NCBI GenBank assembly: GCA_021784205.1
Contig: JAJXTB010000003.1
Coordinates: 27,750-91,749 of the forward strand
Length of the DNA stretch: 64,000 nt
Origin: Actinomycetes bacterium
GTDB taxonomy: Bacteria > Actinomycetota > Acidimicrobiia > Acidimicrobiales > RAAP-2
Direction of reading: 5' to 3'
Under the pieces are notes generated by a model. The model did no database searches, was not told the DNA's origin, and saw only the letters and a list, made by a program, of their open reading frames with translations. The translations under genes and the position numbers were made by a program. Shown here one piece after another: positions 53,076-61,608 of this stretch. Each line of letters starts with the position of its first letter. Within the stretch, counting starts at the first letter, position 1.

Positions 53076-55546
53076 AGACGCCCCTTTCGTGGCTGCGCGA
53101 CTTCGTCGACCTACCCGAGTCGGTCGAGCAGATCCGCGCGGCGCTCGACGACCTCGGCCTGGTGGTCGAGGGCATCGACTACGTGGGCGAGGGTCTCGAA
53201 GACGTCGTTGTCGCCCGGGTCGACGAGATCCATCCCATTGACGGCGCCGATCGAATTCGGCGCATCGTGGTCGACGCTGGTAACGGACCGCTCGAGATCG
53301 TCTGTGGAGCGTGGAACTTCGAGGTCGGCGAGCACGTACCCCTTGCCCCCGTGGGCGCGGTGCTGCCCGGCGGTTTCGCCATCGCGAGGCGCTCGATGCG
53401 CGGCGTCGTGAGCAACGGCATGTTGTGCTCGGCGCGTGAGTTGCGCCTGAGCGAGGAGCACGAGGGTCTGATGGTCCTCGACGGGATGATCGAGCCGCGA
53501 CCCGGCGAGCGGCTCATGGAAGCCCTGGGCATCGAGGCGGACGTCGTCTTTGACCTTTCGATCGAGGGCAATCGTCCCGACGCCTGGTCGATCGCCGGCG
53601 TGGCGCGCGACCTCGCGGCGCGCTTCGGTCGCCCGGTTCGAGAGCCCGCGCTGGCAACACCTCGTTCGGACTCGTCGAGTGACGCGGTGGCGGCCGGCGT
53701 CATCGAGGCACCCGACCTCTGTGGGCGACTGACGGTGTCGGTGCTGCGCAACGTGCGCGTGGGCTCCTCACCCGCGTGGGTGTCGAACCGCCTCGAGCGA
53801 GCGGGTATGCGACCCATATCGAACGTGGTCGACGCGTCGAACCTGGTGATGCTCGAGCTCGGTCAGCCGACGCACCCCTACGACGCCCACCGGGTCGCGG
53901 GACGGACCCTGCGAGTTCGCCGGGCTCGCGCCGGGGAGACCCTCGTGACCCTCGACGGCGTCACGCGTTCCCTGGCCAACCCCGGGCGGGGCTTGGGAGA
54001 CACCGGAGAGGACTGTGTCATCACCGACGGTGACGACCAGGTGCTGGGTCTGGCTGGCATCATGGGCGGCGCGACGAGTGAGATCAGCGACACCACGACC
54101 GAGGTGCTCCTCGAAGCGGCCTACTTCGATCCCATGACGATCGCGCGCTCGTCCAAGCGCCACGGTCTGCGCAGCGAGGCCTCCCACCGGTTCGAGCGGG
54201 GCGTGGACCCCGAGCTGGCGTTGCGCGCGGTCGCGCGATTCGTCGCCGTCCTCGCCGAGAGCGTTCCCGAGCTCGAGTGGATGGGCGCGCCGATCGACGT
54301 TCGAGGCGTCGTCCCGACGCCGTCGACGGTGACGGTTCGTCGTGACGACGTCGAGCGAGCCCTCGGAACGGCGTTACCGACCGCGGCGGTCGTCGCCAAC
54401 CTGGGTGCCTTGGGATTCGTCGTCGCCGAGTCTGACGACGGCGCCCTCGTCGTGACCGCACCGTCGTCGCGACCCGACATTCGAACTGGCGCCGCGGGTC
54501 GCGCGGACGTCATCGAGGAGATCGCCCGGGTGTGGGGCTATTCCCGGCTGGCGCGTCACACGCCGACGTGGCCCCAGCCCGGCGGCATGACGCAACGCCA
54601 GCGGCTTCGACGCCAGGTGCGCGCGATCGTGGTGGACGCCGGAACGTTCGAGGCCTGGACACCGACGCTCGGCAGCGAGTCCTCGTTCCAGCTGACCCAC
54701 GAGACTTCGACGCCGGTCAGGATCACGAATCCGCTCGCCCAGGAAGAGTCAGTCCTTCGCCCGACCATGATCACGGGGCTCGTCGCCGCGTGGGGGCGAA
54801 ACGTGGAGCGCGGATTCCCCGACGTTCGCCTCAGTGAGATCGGCGTCGTCTTCACCCACCCCGACGACACCGATCAGGCGCGACTCACCCGGGGCGGTGC
54901 CGGTGGATCGGTCAACCTTCGCTTGCCGTCAGAGAACGAGCGCGTAACGGTAGTCCTCGGCCATCGCACGGACGACGCCACGAGTGCCGTGGTGCTCTGG
55001 TCCCAAGTGGCCAATCGGCTGGGGCTCGCCGACGTGGTCGTGCGAACGACCGACGGTCCTGGCCCAGGGCTTCACCCCACGCGATCGGCCACGTTGGTCG
55101 ACCGTTGGAGCGGAGCGATTGTGGGTACCGTTGGCGAAGTCGATCCGCAGCTCGTCGAGGCCGTGACCGGGCATCAGGGTCGCCGTCTCGGCCTCTTGGA
55201 CTTCGACCTCGACGTCCTCGCCGACACCGACGCGGTGCGACGACGCTCGACGCTCGCCGTCGTGCCGAGCCGGTACCCGAGTGCGGTCATCGACCTGGCC
55301 TTTGTGACACCCCAATCGGTGCACGCCGCTGACCTCGGTCACGACCTCGCCTCGTCGTCGCCGCTCGTGGAGTCGGTCGTGCTCTTTGACGTGTACCACG
55401 GCGCGGCACTCGCCCCGGGAACCCGGAGCCTCGCCTTCACGGTTCGTTTGGGCGCTACGGACCGGACGCTTAGCGACACCGAAGTGGCGAGCGCGCGCGA
55501 AGCGTTGATCGCCGTCGGCGCTGGTCACGGTGCAGTCTTGCGCTAG
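53072..55546 (+). CDS. pheT: Phenylalanyl-tRNA synthetase beta subunit
   Basis: PheT binds and edits tRNA-Phe in the (alpha-beta)2 enzyme. The 824-residue protein starts MKTPLSWLRDFVDLP and has the EMAP-like domain (CGAWNFEVGEHVPLAP) and B3/B4 editing domain (NVVDASNLVMLELGQPTHPYD). After a B5 domain, the catalytic-like core has SEIGVVF, and a C-terminal anticodon-binding domain (SRYPSAVIDLAFV) closes the chain. The GTG overlaps the pheS stop by GTGA. Confidence 0.97.
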   Translation: MKTPLSWLRDFVDLPESVEQIRAALDDLGLVVEGIDYVGEGLEDVVVARVDEIHPIDGADRIRRIVVDAGNGPLEIVCGAWNFEVGEHVPLAPVGAVLPGGFAIARRSMRGVVSNGMLCSARELRLSEEHEGLMVLDGMIEPRPGERLMEALGIEADVVFDLSIEGNRPDAWSIAGVARDLAARFGRPVREPALATPRSDSSSDAVAAGVIEAPDLCGRLTVSVLRNVRVGSSPAWVSNRLERAGMRPISNVVDASNLVMLELGQPTHPYDAHRVAGRTLRVRRARAGETLVTLDGVTRSLANPGRGLGDTGEDCVITDGDDQVLGLAGIMGGATSEISDTTTEVLLEAAYFDPMTIARSSKRHGLRSEASHRFERGVDPELALRAVARFVAVLAESVPELEWMGAPIDVRGVVPTPSTVTVRRDDVERALGTALPTAAVVANLGALGFVVAESDDGALVVTAPSSRPDIRTGAAGRADVIEEIARVWGYSRLARHTPTWPQPGGMTQRQRLRRQVRAIVVDAGTFEAWTPTLGSESSFQLTHETSTPVRITNPLAQEESVLRPTMITGLVAAWGRNVERGFPDVRLSEIGVVFTHPDDTDQARLTRGGAGGSVNLRLPSENERVTVVLGHRTDDATSAVVLWSQVANRLGLADVVVRTTDGPGPGLHPTRSATLVDRWSGAIVGTVGEVDPQLVEAVTGHQGRRLGLLDFDLDVLADTDAVRRRSTLAVVPSRYPSAVIDLAFVTPQSVHAADLGHDLASSSPLVESVVLFDVYHGAALAPGTRSLAFTVRLGATDRTLSDTEVASAREALIAVGAGHGAVLR

Positions 55547-55555
55547 AACCTGGCC

Positions 55556-55561
55556 TAAGGT
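55556..55561 (+). promoter_or_regulatory. Possible -10 element for the thioesterase gene
   Basis: TAAGGT is followed by nine bases and the ATG at 55571. The fit is weaker than the other elements. Confidence 0.25.
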
Positions 55562-55570
55562 TGACGGGTA

Positions 55571-56272
55571 ATGGCTGACGAGTTCGCACCACTCGGCACG
55601 GGGCGGCGCTTCAGCGCCCGTCGCCCGGTGCGGCTCAGCGACTGCGGACCGAATGGCTCACTGCGACCCGACGGCCTCGCGCGATATCTCCAGGACATCG
55701 CCACCGACGACTGGGACGACACGGGCATCGAGTCGAGCGACACCTGGCTGGTGCGGCGTGCGGCGTTCCGAGTTGTCGCTGGCGGGTCGTGGCCCCGCCT
55801 CGGGGACGAGGTGTCGCTCACGACGTGGTGTTCGGGCTCGGGGGCGGCGTGGGCGCAGCGGCGCACTGACGTTGCCTGCGGCGGCCGGGTCGCGATCGAG
55901 ACGGTGGCGCTGTGGGTCCCCGTGAACCCCTCGGGTCACCCGGTTCGCATCGGCTCCGCCTTCTACGACGCCTACGGCGAGGGTTCGCGTCAGCGGGTTT
56001 CGGGTCGGGTGGAGCGAACCGAGCCCGGTGCCGATGCGGTCCGACGGCCGTGGCCGATTCGTCGCACCGATCTGGACGTCGTCGGCCACGTGAATAACGC
56101 GGCCCTGTGGTCACCGCTCGTCGAGGTCGCCCCGGAGCCGTTGGCTTACGGGTCGGTGACCTTCCACGGCTCGGTGGAGTTCGGCGAGGCGGTGACGCTC
56201 GTGAGCGAAGGCGCGCGCTGGTGGCTAACCGTGGATGAGCTCGTCCGCGTCGCTGGTGACTTTCTCCGCTGA
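55571..56272 (+). CDS. Acyl-ACP thioesterase-like protein (double hotdog)
   Basis: The 233-residue protein resembles acyl-ACP thioesterases that release fatty acids from acyl carrier protein. The first hotdog contains the helix LARYLQDIATDDW and WLVRRAAFRVVAGGSWPRLGDEVSLTTWCSG. The second contains RTDLDVVGHVNNAALWSPLVE with Asp169, His173 and Asn175 at the expected active-site positions. It lies alone after pheT, and its last 48 bases overlap the convergent transporter gene. Confidence 0.8.
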   Translation: MADEFAPLGTGRRFSARRPVRLSDCGPNGSLRPDGLARYLQDIATDDWDDTGIESSDTWLVRRAAFRVVAGGSWPRLGDEVSLTTWCSGSGAAWAQRRTDVACGGRVAIETVALWVPVNPSGHPVRIGSAFYDAYGEGSRQRVSGRVERTEPGADAVRRPWPIRRTDLDVVGHVNNAALWSPLVEVAPEPLAYGSVTFHGSVEFGEAVTLVSEGARWWLTVDELVRVAGDFLR

Positions 56273-57121
56273 GGATCCGCGACTGGTGGCGATCACGCTG
56301 CCCACGAGGACCAAGGGAAAGCCGATCAGGATTCCCGTCGTGATCGGCTCGCTGAGGAACACGACCCCGAGCACGACCGCCAGCGCCGTGTTCACGTAGG
56401 TGACGACGACGCTGCGCGTGGAGCCGACCTCTTGGACGAGTTCGAAGAAGGTGACAAAGGCGGCCGCGGTGCACGCGACGGCGAGGATCGCCACGGACTC
56501 CCAGGTCTCGTGGTCGACGTGGTGGGGCCAGTGCAGGATGCTCCACGGGAGCCACGCCAGTGCGACGACACCCGTCGCACCCGCGACGACCGCAATGCCG
56601 GGCACGTCCGCGAGTTTCGTGGCGAGCAGGATGGGTCCGAGGGTGTAGCCGATCGCGACGAGAAGCATCAGGCCGATCCAGCCAACGGAGCCGCCGTGGA
56701 TACCCAAGCCGACGAGCAAGGCCACGCCGAGCGCGCCGACGCCGAGGCCGAGTAGCCGGCGACGACTGATGTGCTCCTCGGTGCGCCGGAACCGCTGCGC
56801 CACGACCGAGAACAGTGGAACGGCGCATATCAACAGGCTCGTCAGCGAGCTCGTGATGTGCTGCTCGGCGGTCGCCATGAAGTACCACGGCACGCCAAAC
56901 TCGACGAAGGCAAAGACCACGATCCACCCGAAGTTGCGAACGATCGCACGGAATTGACCGCGGGCGATCACGAGCGGGAGCAGGAGCAGCGACGCGGGGC
57001 CCGTGCGTCCAAAGACCAGCACACCGGGGTCGAGTTGGCGAACGGCCACTCTGATCAGTAAGTATGGGATGCCCCACAAGACGGCCATCGTCGCGAAGAG
57101 CAACCAGCCGCGCCGTGACAT
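56225..57121 (-). CDS. EamA/DMT-family transporter
   Basis: The 298-residue protein has ten hydrophobic helices in two homologous EamA repeats. It starts LLFATMAVLWGIPYLLIRVAV; the first repeat includes SSLTSLLICAVPLFSVVAQ and the second ends with VVTYVNTALAVVLGVVFLSEPIT. DMT transporters usually export metabolites or amino acids; the substrate cannot be predicted. The ATG follows TAGGCT by six bases. It is divergent from argC, and the two share a 65-base intergenic region. Confidence 0.88.
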   Translation of the reverse strand: MSRRGWLLFATMAVLWGIPYLLIRVAVRQLDPGVLVFGRTGPASLLLLPLVIARGQFRAIVRNFGWIVVFAFVEFGVPWYFMATAEQHITSSLTSLLICAVPLFSVVAQRFRRTEEHISRRRLLGLGVGALGVALLVGLGIHGGSVGWIGLMLLVAIGYTLGPILLATKLADVPGIAVVAGATGVVALAWLPWSILHWPHHVDHETWESVAILAVACTAAAFVTFFELVQEVGSTRSVVVTYVNTALAVVLGVVFLSEPITTGILIGFPLVLVGSVIATSRGSSAEKVTSDADELIHG

Positions 57122-57127
57122 GTGCTC

Positions 57128-57133
57128 AGCCTA
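57128..57133 (-). promoter_or_regulatory. -10 element for the EamA transporter, leaderless type
   Basis: TAGGCT on the minus strand is followed by six bases and the ATG at 57121. Confidence 0.45.
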
Positions 57134-57170
57134 CTGTAGAAATTCGGTGTTGCGCAATTGTTCTCTCACA

Positions 57171-57184
57171 TGCATAAAATGTCA
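57171..57184 (+). promoter_or_regulatory. Probable ArgR operator (ARG box) over the argC promoter
   Basis: TGCATAAAATGTCA matches the general ARG box TGAATWWWWATTCA at 11 of 14 positions. It contains the -10 hexamer TAAAAT (57175-57180), which lies six bases before the argC ATG. Arginine-bound ArgR, encoded in the same operon, would therefore block RNA polymerase directly. Confidence 0.6.
57175..57180 (+). promoter_or_regulatory. -10 element for the arg operon, leaderless type
   Basis: TAAAAT is followed by six bases and the argC ATG. TTGCGC at 57150-57155 is a possible -35 at a long 19-base spacing. Confidence 0.5.
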
Positions 57185-57186
57185 CT

Positions 57187-58197
57187 ATGCGAGTCGGGAT
57201 CATCGGAGCCACTGGATACGCCGGTGCGGAGGTGCTGCGGCTCTGTCTGACCCACCCGGCGATGGACGTCGTCGTGGCAACGGGGGAGTCCAACGCGGGC
57301 AAATCGGTAGCCGAGCACGTTCCGGCACTCGCGGCGCTCGCTCCGACCCTCGTCTACGAATCGACCGACGCGGCGCTGGGAGCGGCGCTCGACGTGGTCT
57401 TCGTGGCCTTGCCGCACGGCCATAGCCAACGCCTGGTACCCGACCTGTTGGCGACCGGGGCCGCCGTCGTCGATCTCGGCGCCGACTTTCGCCTGATCGA
57501 TCCCGTCGAGTACGAGCGGTGGTACGGCCACGCGCACACGCGGCCCGACTTGCTCGGTCAGGCCCGCTACGGCCTCGTCGAACGGCACCGGTCCGAGCTC
57601 GTCGGTGCGTCGCTCATCGCCGCTCCGGGCTGCTATCCGACCGCGACGTCCTTGGCACTCGGGCCGTTCATCGACGCCGGCGTCGTGTCGCGCCGGGGGA
57701 TCGTCGTCAACGCCCTCAGCGGCGTCTCGGGAGCGGGTCGGGGGACCTCTGATCGGCTGCACTTCGCACGCCTGGCGTCAAATGCCGAGGCTTACGGGCT
57801 GCTGGACCACCGGCACACGCCCGAGATGCAACAAGAGCTAGGCGCGGAACTGCTCTTCACGCCTCACCTCGTCCCGGTCAGTCGGGGAATGCTGGTGAGC
57901 GCGTACGCGCCGCTCATCGGCGGCGCGACCTTCGACCCACTCGACGTGCTCCACGAGGCGTACGACAGCGATCCCTTCGTGGTCGTCACGGTCGAGCCGC
58001 CCACGATGAAAGACGCCGTCGGCAGCAATCTCTGCTTCGTCTCGGCGCGCGTCGACGAGCGGACCGGCTGGCTGCTGGCGATGAGCTCGATCGACAACCT
58101 CTTGAAAGGGGCGGCGGGTCAGGCGATCCAGGCCTGGAACGTCGCCACGGGCTTTGACGAGGCGCTCGGACTGCCCCGCAGTGGCGTGACGCCGTGA
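57187..58197 (+). CDS. argC: N-acetyl-gamma-glutamyl-phosphate reductase
   Basis: ArgC reduces N-acetylglutamyl phosphate to the semialdehyde with NADPH. The 336-residue protein starts VGIIGATGYAGAEVLRL (nucleotide binding) and has the nucleophile Cys149 in AAPGCYPTA. Substrate-binding GVSGAGRG and FTPHLVPVSRGM also fit. It leads the arginine operon and its stop overlaps argB by GTGA, leaving no room for the usual argJ. Confidence 0.96.
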   Translation: MRVGIIGATGYAGAEVLRLCLTHPAMDVVVATGESNAGKSVAEHVPALAALAPTLVYESTDAALGAALDVVFVALPHGHSQRLVPDLLATGAAVVDLGADFRLIDPVEYERWYGHAHTRPDLLGQARYGLVERHRSELVGASLIAAPGCYPTATSLALGPFIDAGVVSRRGIVVNALSGVSGAGRGTSDRLHFARLASNAEAYGLLDHRHTPEMQQELGAELLFTPHLVPVSRGMLVSAYAPLIGGATFDPLDVLHEAYDSDPFVVVTVEPPTMKDAVGSNLCFVSARVDERTGWLLAMSSIDNLLKGAAGQAIQAWNVATGFDEALGLPRSGVTP

Positions 58198-58982
58198 GCC
58201 GGATCGTCGTCAAGATCGGTGGTCACGCGCTCGATCGACTGGACCCCGCCTCACCGATCTTGGGCGACCTCGCCGAGGACATTGGCGCGATTCGCACTGA
58301 CACCCCCGCGGTCGTCGTGCACGGCGGCGGTCCGCAGATCGCGAGCCTGCTTAAGCGGGTCGGATTGGCGAGTGAGTTCCTCGACGGGCTTCGCGTCACC
58401 GATGGCGCAACGATGGAGTTCGTCGCCATGGCCCTCGGACTCGTGAACCAGCGCCTCACCGCGGCGCTGGAGCGGGGTGGGCTCGCCGCAGTCGGGCTGA
58501 GCGGCGTCGACGGTGCCCTCGTGCGCGCCGCAGCCCACGGCGGGCGGCTCGGACGAGTCGCCCGCGAAGTCACGGTCGATCCTCGACTCGTGACGAACCT
58601 GCTCGAGCAGGGCTGGACGCCAGTGATCGGGCCCGTGGCGAGCGACGCCGAGGGCGAGCTGCTCAACTGCAACGCCGACACGGTCGCTGGTTCGATCGCC
58701 GCCGCACTCGAGGCTGACACCCTGGTGCTCTTGAGCGACATCGACCAATTGCGTCGCGACCCCGACGACCCTGGTAGCGCCCTCGACTCGGTCACGGTCA
58801 CCGACGTGCGCGCGATGCTGGCGGACGGCGCCATTCGCGACGGCATGATCCCCAAGATGCGAGCGGCGCTCGACGCACTGGACGCCGGCGCCGCACGGAT
58901 CGTCCTCGCCAACGGGACGAGACGCCACGCGCTGGCCAGCGTGCTCGACGGCTCGGTTCCCAGTACGGAGGTGAAGCGATGA
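58194..58982 (+). CDS. argB: N-acetylglutamate kinase
   Basis: ArgB phosphorylates N-acetylglutamate. The 262-residue amino-acid-kinase-fold protein has VVKIGGHAL, VVHGGGPQIASLLKRVG, NCNADTVAGSIAAAL, LLSDIDQL and GMIPKMRAALDAL. It is about 25-30 residues shorter at the N-terminus than arginine-inhibited hexameric enzymes, which carry an extra N-terminal helix. Feedback inhibition may therefore be weak or absent. Its stop overlaps the argF start. Confidence 0.94.
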   Translation: MSRIVVKIGGHALDRLDPASPILGDLAEDIGAIRTDTPAVVVHGGGPQIASLLKRVGLASEFLDGLRVTDGATMEFVAMALGLVNQRLTAALERGGLAAVGLSGVDGALVRAAAHGGRLGRVAREVTVDPRLVTNLLEQGWTPVIGPVASDAEGELLNCNADTVAGSIAAALEADTLVLLSDIDQLRRDPDDPGSALDSVTVTDVRAMLADGAIRDGMIPKMRAALDALDAGAARIVLANGTRRHALASVLDGSVPSTEVKR

Positions 58983-59899
58983 GCCGACACGTCGTGACGA
59001 TCAGTGAGTTGGCGGACGACGACCTTCGAGCGATTCTCGAAGGTGCGCGTGCGCCGCTCGACGATTCGCTTCTCGCGGGCCAGGGGGTGGCGCTCGTCTT
59101 CGAGCGACCGAGCCTGCGCACCAGGGCCGCGTGTTCGACTGCGGTGCACGAACTCGGTGGCTACGCGACCTTCTTCAGTGACGAGGAGATCGGTCTGGAC
59201 AGCCGAGAGTCTGCCGAGGACGTCGGCCGAACGATCGACGCCCTCTACGCGATCTGTGCGATGCGCATTCGCCACCATTCGGTCTTCGGCCGGATCCGCA
59301 GCGCGACGAACGACCGACTGTCGTTGATTAACTTGCTCAGTGACGTGGCCCACCCCACCCAGGCGATCGCTGACGTGCTGACGATCGCGGATCATTTCGC
59401 GGGTGGTGACCCGAGCCAGCTGGCGGGACTGCGCGTCGCCTACGTCGGCGACGCGACCAACGTGGCGCGGTCCCTCGCGGTGGCGTTGGTGCGACTGGGC
59501 GCCGAAGTCGTTGTGGGGGCGCCCGAAGGCTACCAACTCACGGCCGGGACCGACGAGGATCCCCTGGGGGTCCAAGGCGCCAAGCTGCGGCTCACGTCGT
59601 CGGCTCTCGAGGCGGTGCGCGGCGCCGACGTCGTCTACACCGACGCGTGGGTATCGATGGGCTTCGAAGCTGAGACGAAGCGCCGGCGCGCCGACCTCGC
59701 CGGATTCCGCGTGAACGAGGCACTCCTGGACGCCGCATCGCCTCAGGCGGTGCTGCTGCACTGCCTGCCCGCCCATCGCGGTGACGAGATCACCGACGAC
59801 GTGCTCGACGGACCCCAGTCACTCGTCTGGCGGCAAGTGGCGCATCGGCGTTCGGCGATGATCGGCGCACTTCGATGGATAAAGGACGGTGAACGATGA
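58979..59899 (+). CDS. argF: Ornithine carbamoyltransferase
   Basis: ArgF makes citrulline from ornithine and carbamoyl phosphate. The 306-residue protein has the carbamoyl-phosphate loop ERPSLRTRAACS (Ser45 to Arg49), HPTQAIADVL, the ornithine-binding TDAWVSMGFE and the catalytic HCLPAHRGDEI. It follows argB directly; argD, often between them in actinobacteria, is absent. The stop overlaps argR by ATGA. Confidence 0.95.
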   Translation: MSRHVVTISELADDDLRAILEGARAPLDDSLLAGQGVALVFERPSLRTRAACSTAVHELGGYATFFSDEEIGLDSRESAEDVGRTIDALYAICAMRIRHHSVFGRIRSATNDRLSLINLLSDVAHPTQAIADVLTIADHFAGGDPSQLAGLRVAYVGDATNVARSLAVALVRLGAEVVVGAPEGYQLTAGTDEDPLGVQGAKLRLTSSALEAVRGADVVYTDAWVSMGFEAETKRRRADLAGFRVNEALLDAASPQAVLLHCLPAHRGDEITDDVLDGPQSLVWRQVAHRRSAMIGALRWIKDGER

Positions 59900-60360
59900 C
59901 CAAGACGCAACGACAGCATCGGATCAACGAGCTGATCGAACGCGAGGTGATTTCGACCGCTGCGCAACTGGTGACCCGGCTCCAGGCCGAGGGCATCACC
60001 GCAACCCAGGCGACCGTCACGCGCGATCTGCAGGAGCTGGGCACGATCAAGGTCCGCGACGAGCACGGCTCGAGGCGAATCGTCGTCGCCAGCTCACCAA
60101 AAGTCAGTTCGCCGCCACTCGACCACCTGCGTCGGATGATGGGCGAGTGGGTGGTGTCGGTCGATAGCTCGGCCAACCTCGTGGTCCTGCGCACGCCGCC
60201 CGGCTGTGCGCACGTCGTAGCGTCCGCGTTGGACCGAAGCGCCCTCGAAGGCGTGCTCGGCAGCGTGGCCGGCGATGACACGTTGGTGGTCATCGCGAGC
60301 GATGAGCATGGGGGCGCCGCGATTGCGGAGAGCTTCCGTGAACTCGCCGGGTTGGAATGA
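59896..60360 (+). CDS. argR: Arginine repressor ArgR
   Basis: ArgR is a hexameric, arginine-dependent repressor. The 154-residue protein has the N-terminal winged helix (QRQHRINELIEREVI, ITATQATVTRDLQELGTIKV) and a C-terminal oligomerisation and arginine-binding domain (VDSSANLVVLRTPPGCAHVVASALD, SVAGDDTLVVIAS). It probably binds the ARG box before argC, so it represses its own operon. A gap of 24 bases separates it from argG. Confidence 0.95.
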   Translation: MTKTQRQHRINELIEREVISTAAQLVTRLQAEGITATQATVTRDLQELGTIKVRDEHGSRRIVVASSPKVSSPPLDHLRRMMGEWVVSVDSSANLVVLRTPPGCAHVVASALDRSALEGVLGSVAGDDTLVVIASDEHGGAAIAESFRELAGLE

Positions 60361-60384
60361 ACGGGTGTTGAGAAAGGAACGTCG

Positions 60385-61608
60385 ATGACGAAACGTGTGG
60401 TACTGGCATATAGCGGAGGGCTGGACACGTCGGTGGCCATTCGCTGGATGATGGAAGAGTGGGACGCCGAGGTGGTGTGCGTCCTCGTCGATGTGGGCCA
60501 GGACCCCGAGAGCTCGGAGAGTTTCGAGGACATCAAGCATCGGGCGCTCGCGGCCGGCGCGATCGACTGCGTGGTGGTCGACGCTCGCGACGAGATGGCC
60601 GAGGCGTTCTGTGCGCCGGCGATCATGGCCAACGCCCGCTACGAGGGCAAGTACCCGTTGGTGTCGGCGCTCTCGCGCCCGGTGATCGTGCGACACCTCG
60701 TCGACCAGGCGCGCAAGTTCAACGCGACGGCGGTCGCGCACGGCTGCACGGGCAAGGGAAACGACCAAGTGCGCTTCGAAGTCGGCACGCACGCGCTGGC
60801 GCCCGATCTGGAGGTCTTGGCACCGGCGCGCAACTGGGGCATGACCCGCGCGGACTCCGTGGACTACGCCGAGAAGTGGGAGATCCCGATTCGGGCCACC
60901 AAGGAGAAGATCTACTCGATCGACGAGAACCTGTGGGGTCGGGCGATCGAGTGCGGCGAGATGGAGGACCCGTGGGCCGAACCACCGAGTGAGCCCTACA
61001 CCCTGACGCGGGTGACCACCCACGAGCCGGTGGAGCTCACCATCACCTTCCGCGAGGGGGTGCCGGTGGCCCTCGATGGCATCGTGATGTCACTCGCCGA
61101 CCTGATTCGCACGCTCAATCACCGGGCGGGCTCTACGGGATTCGGTCGGCTGGATATGGTGGAGAACCGCCGCGTCGGAATCAAGAGTCGCGAGGTCTAC
61201 GAATGCCCGGCTGCGCTCGCCCTCATCGCCGCGCACGCGGACCTCGAGGATCTCAACCTTGAACGCGACGTCCACCACGAGAAGGCCCGCCTCGAGCCTC
61301 GCTGGTCCGAGCTGGTCTATGACGGCATGTGGTTCTCGCCGCTCAAGGAGGCGATCGACGCCTTCGTCGCAGAGACCCAACGCCACATCTCGGGCGACGT
61401 CCGGCTTCGCTTCGAGGCACCGGGGGTCATGCGCGTGATCGGACGGCGCAGCGACGAGGCGCTCTACGACTACGGGCTCGCCACCTATGACGCGGCGGAC
61501 ACCTTCCGTCACGCAGACTCCGAGGGCTACGTGAGGATCTATGGTCTAGGTGTGAAGACCTGGGCGGCCCGCCAAGGGGCGAAGAACACGGCGCCACGCT
61601 CGAAATGA
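60385..61608 (+). CDS. argG: Argininosuccinate synthase
   Basis: ArgG joins citrulline and aspartate using ATP. The 407-residue protein starts RVVLAYSGGLDTSVAIRWM (ATP pyrophosphatase loop) and has HGCTGKGNDQVRFE and the tetramer-forming C-terminus. AAAGGA lies about 6 bases before the ATG. The stop overlaps argH by ATGA. Confidence 0.97.
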   Translation: MTKRVVLAYSGGLDTSVAIRWMMEEWDAEVVCVLVDVGQDPESSESFEDIKHRALAAGAIDCVVVDARDEMAEAFCAPAIMANARYEGKYPLVSALSRPVIVRHLVDQARKFNATAVAHGCTGKGNDQVRFEVGTHALAPDLEVLAPARNWGMTRADSVDYAEKWEIPIRATKEKIYSIDENLWGRAIECGEMEDPWAEPPSEPYTLTRVTTHEPVELTITFREGVPVALDGIVMSLADLIRTLNHRAGSTGFGRLDMVENRRVGIKSREVYECPAALALIAAHADLEDLNLERDVHHEKARLEPRWSELVYDGMWFSPLKEAIDAFVAETQRHISGDVRLRFEAPGVMRVIGRRSDEALYDYGLATYDAADTFRHADSEGYVRIYGLGVKTWAARQGAKNTAPRSK

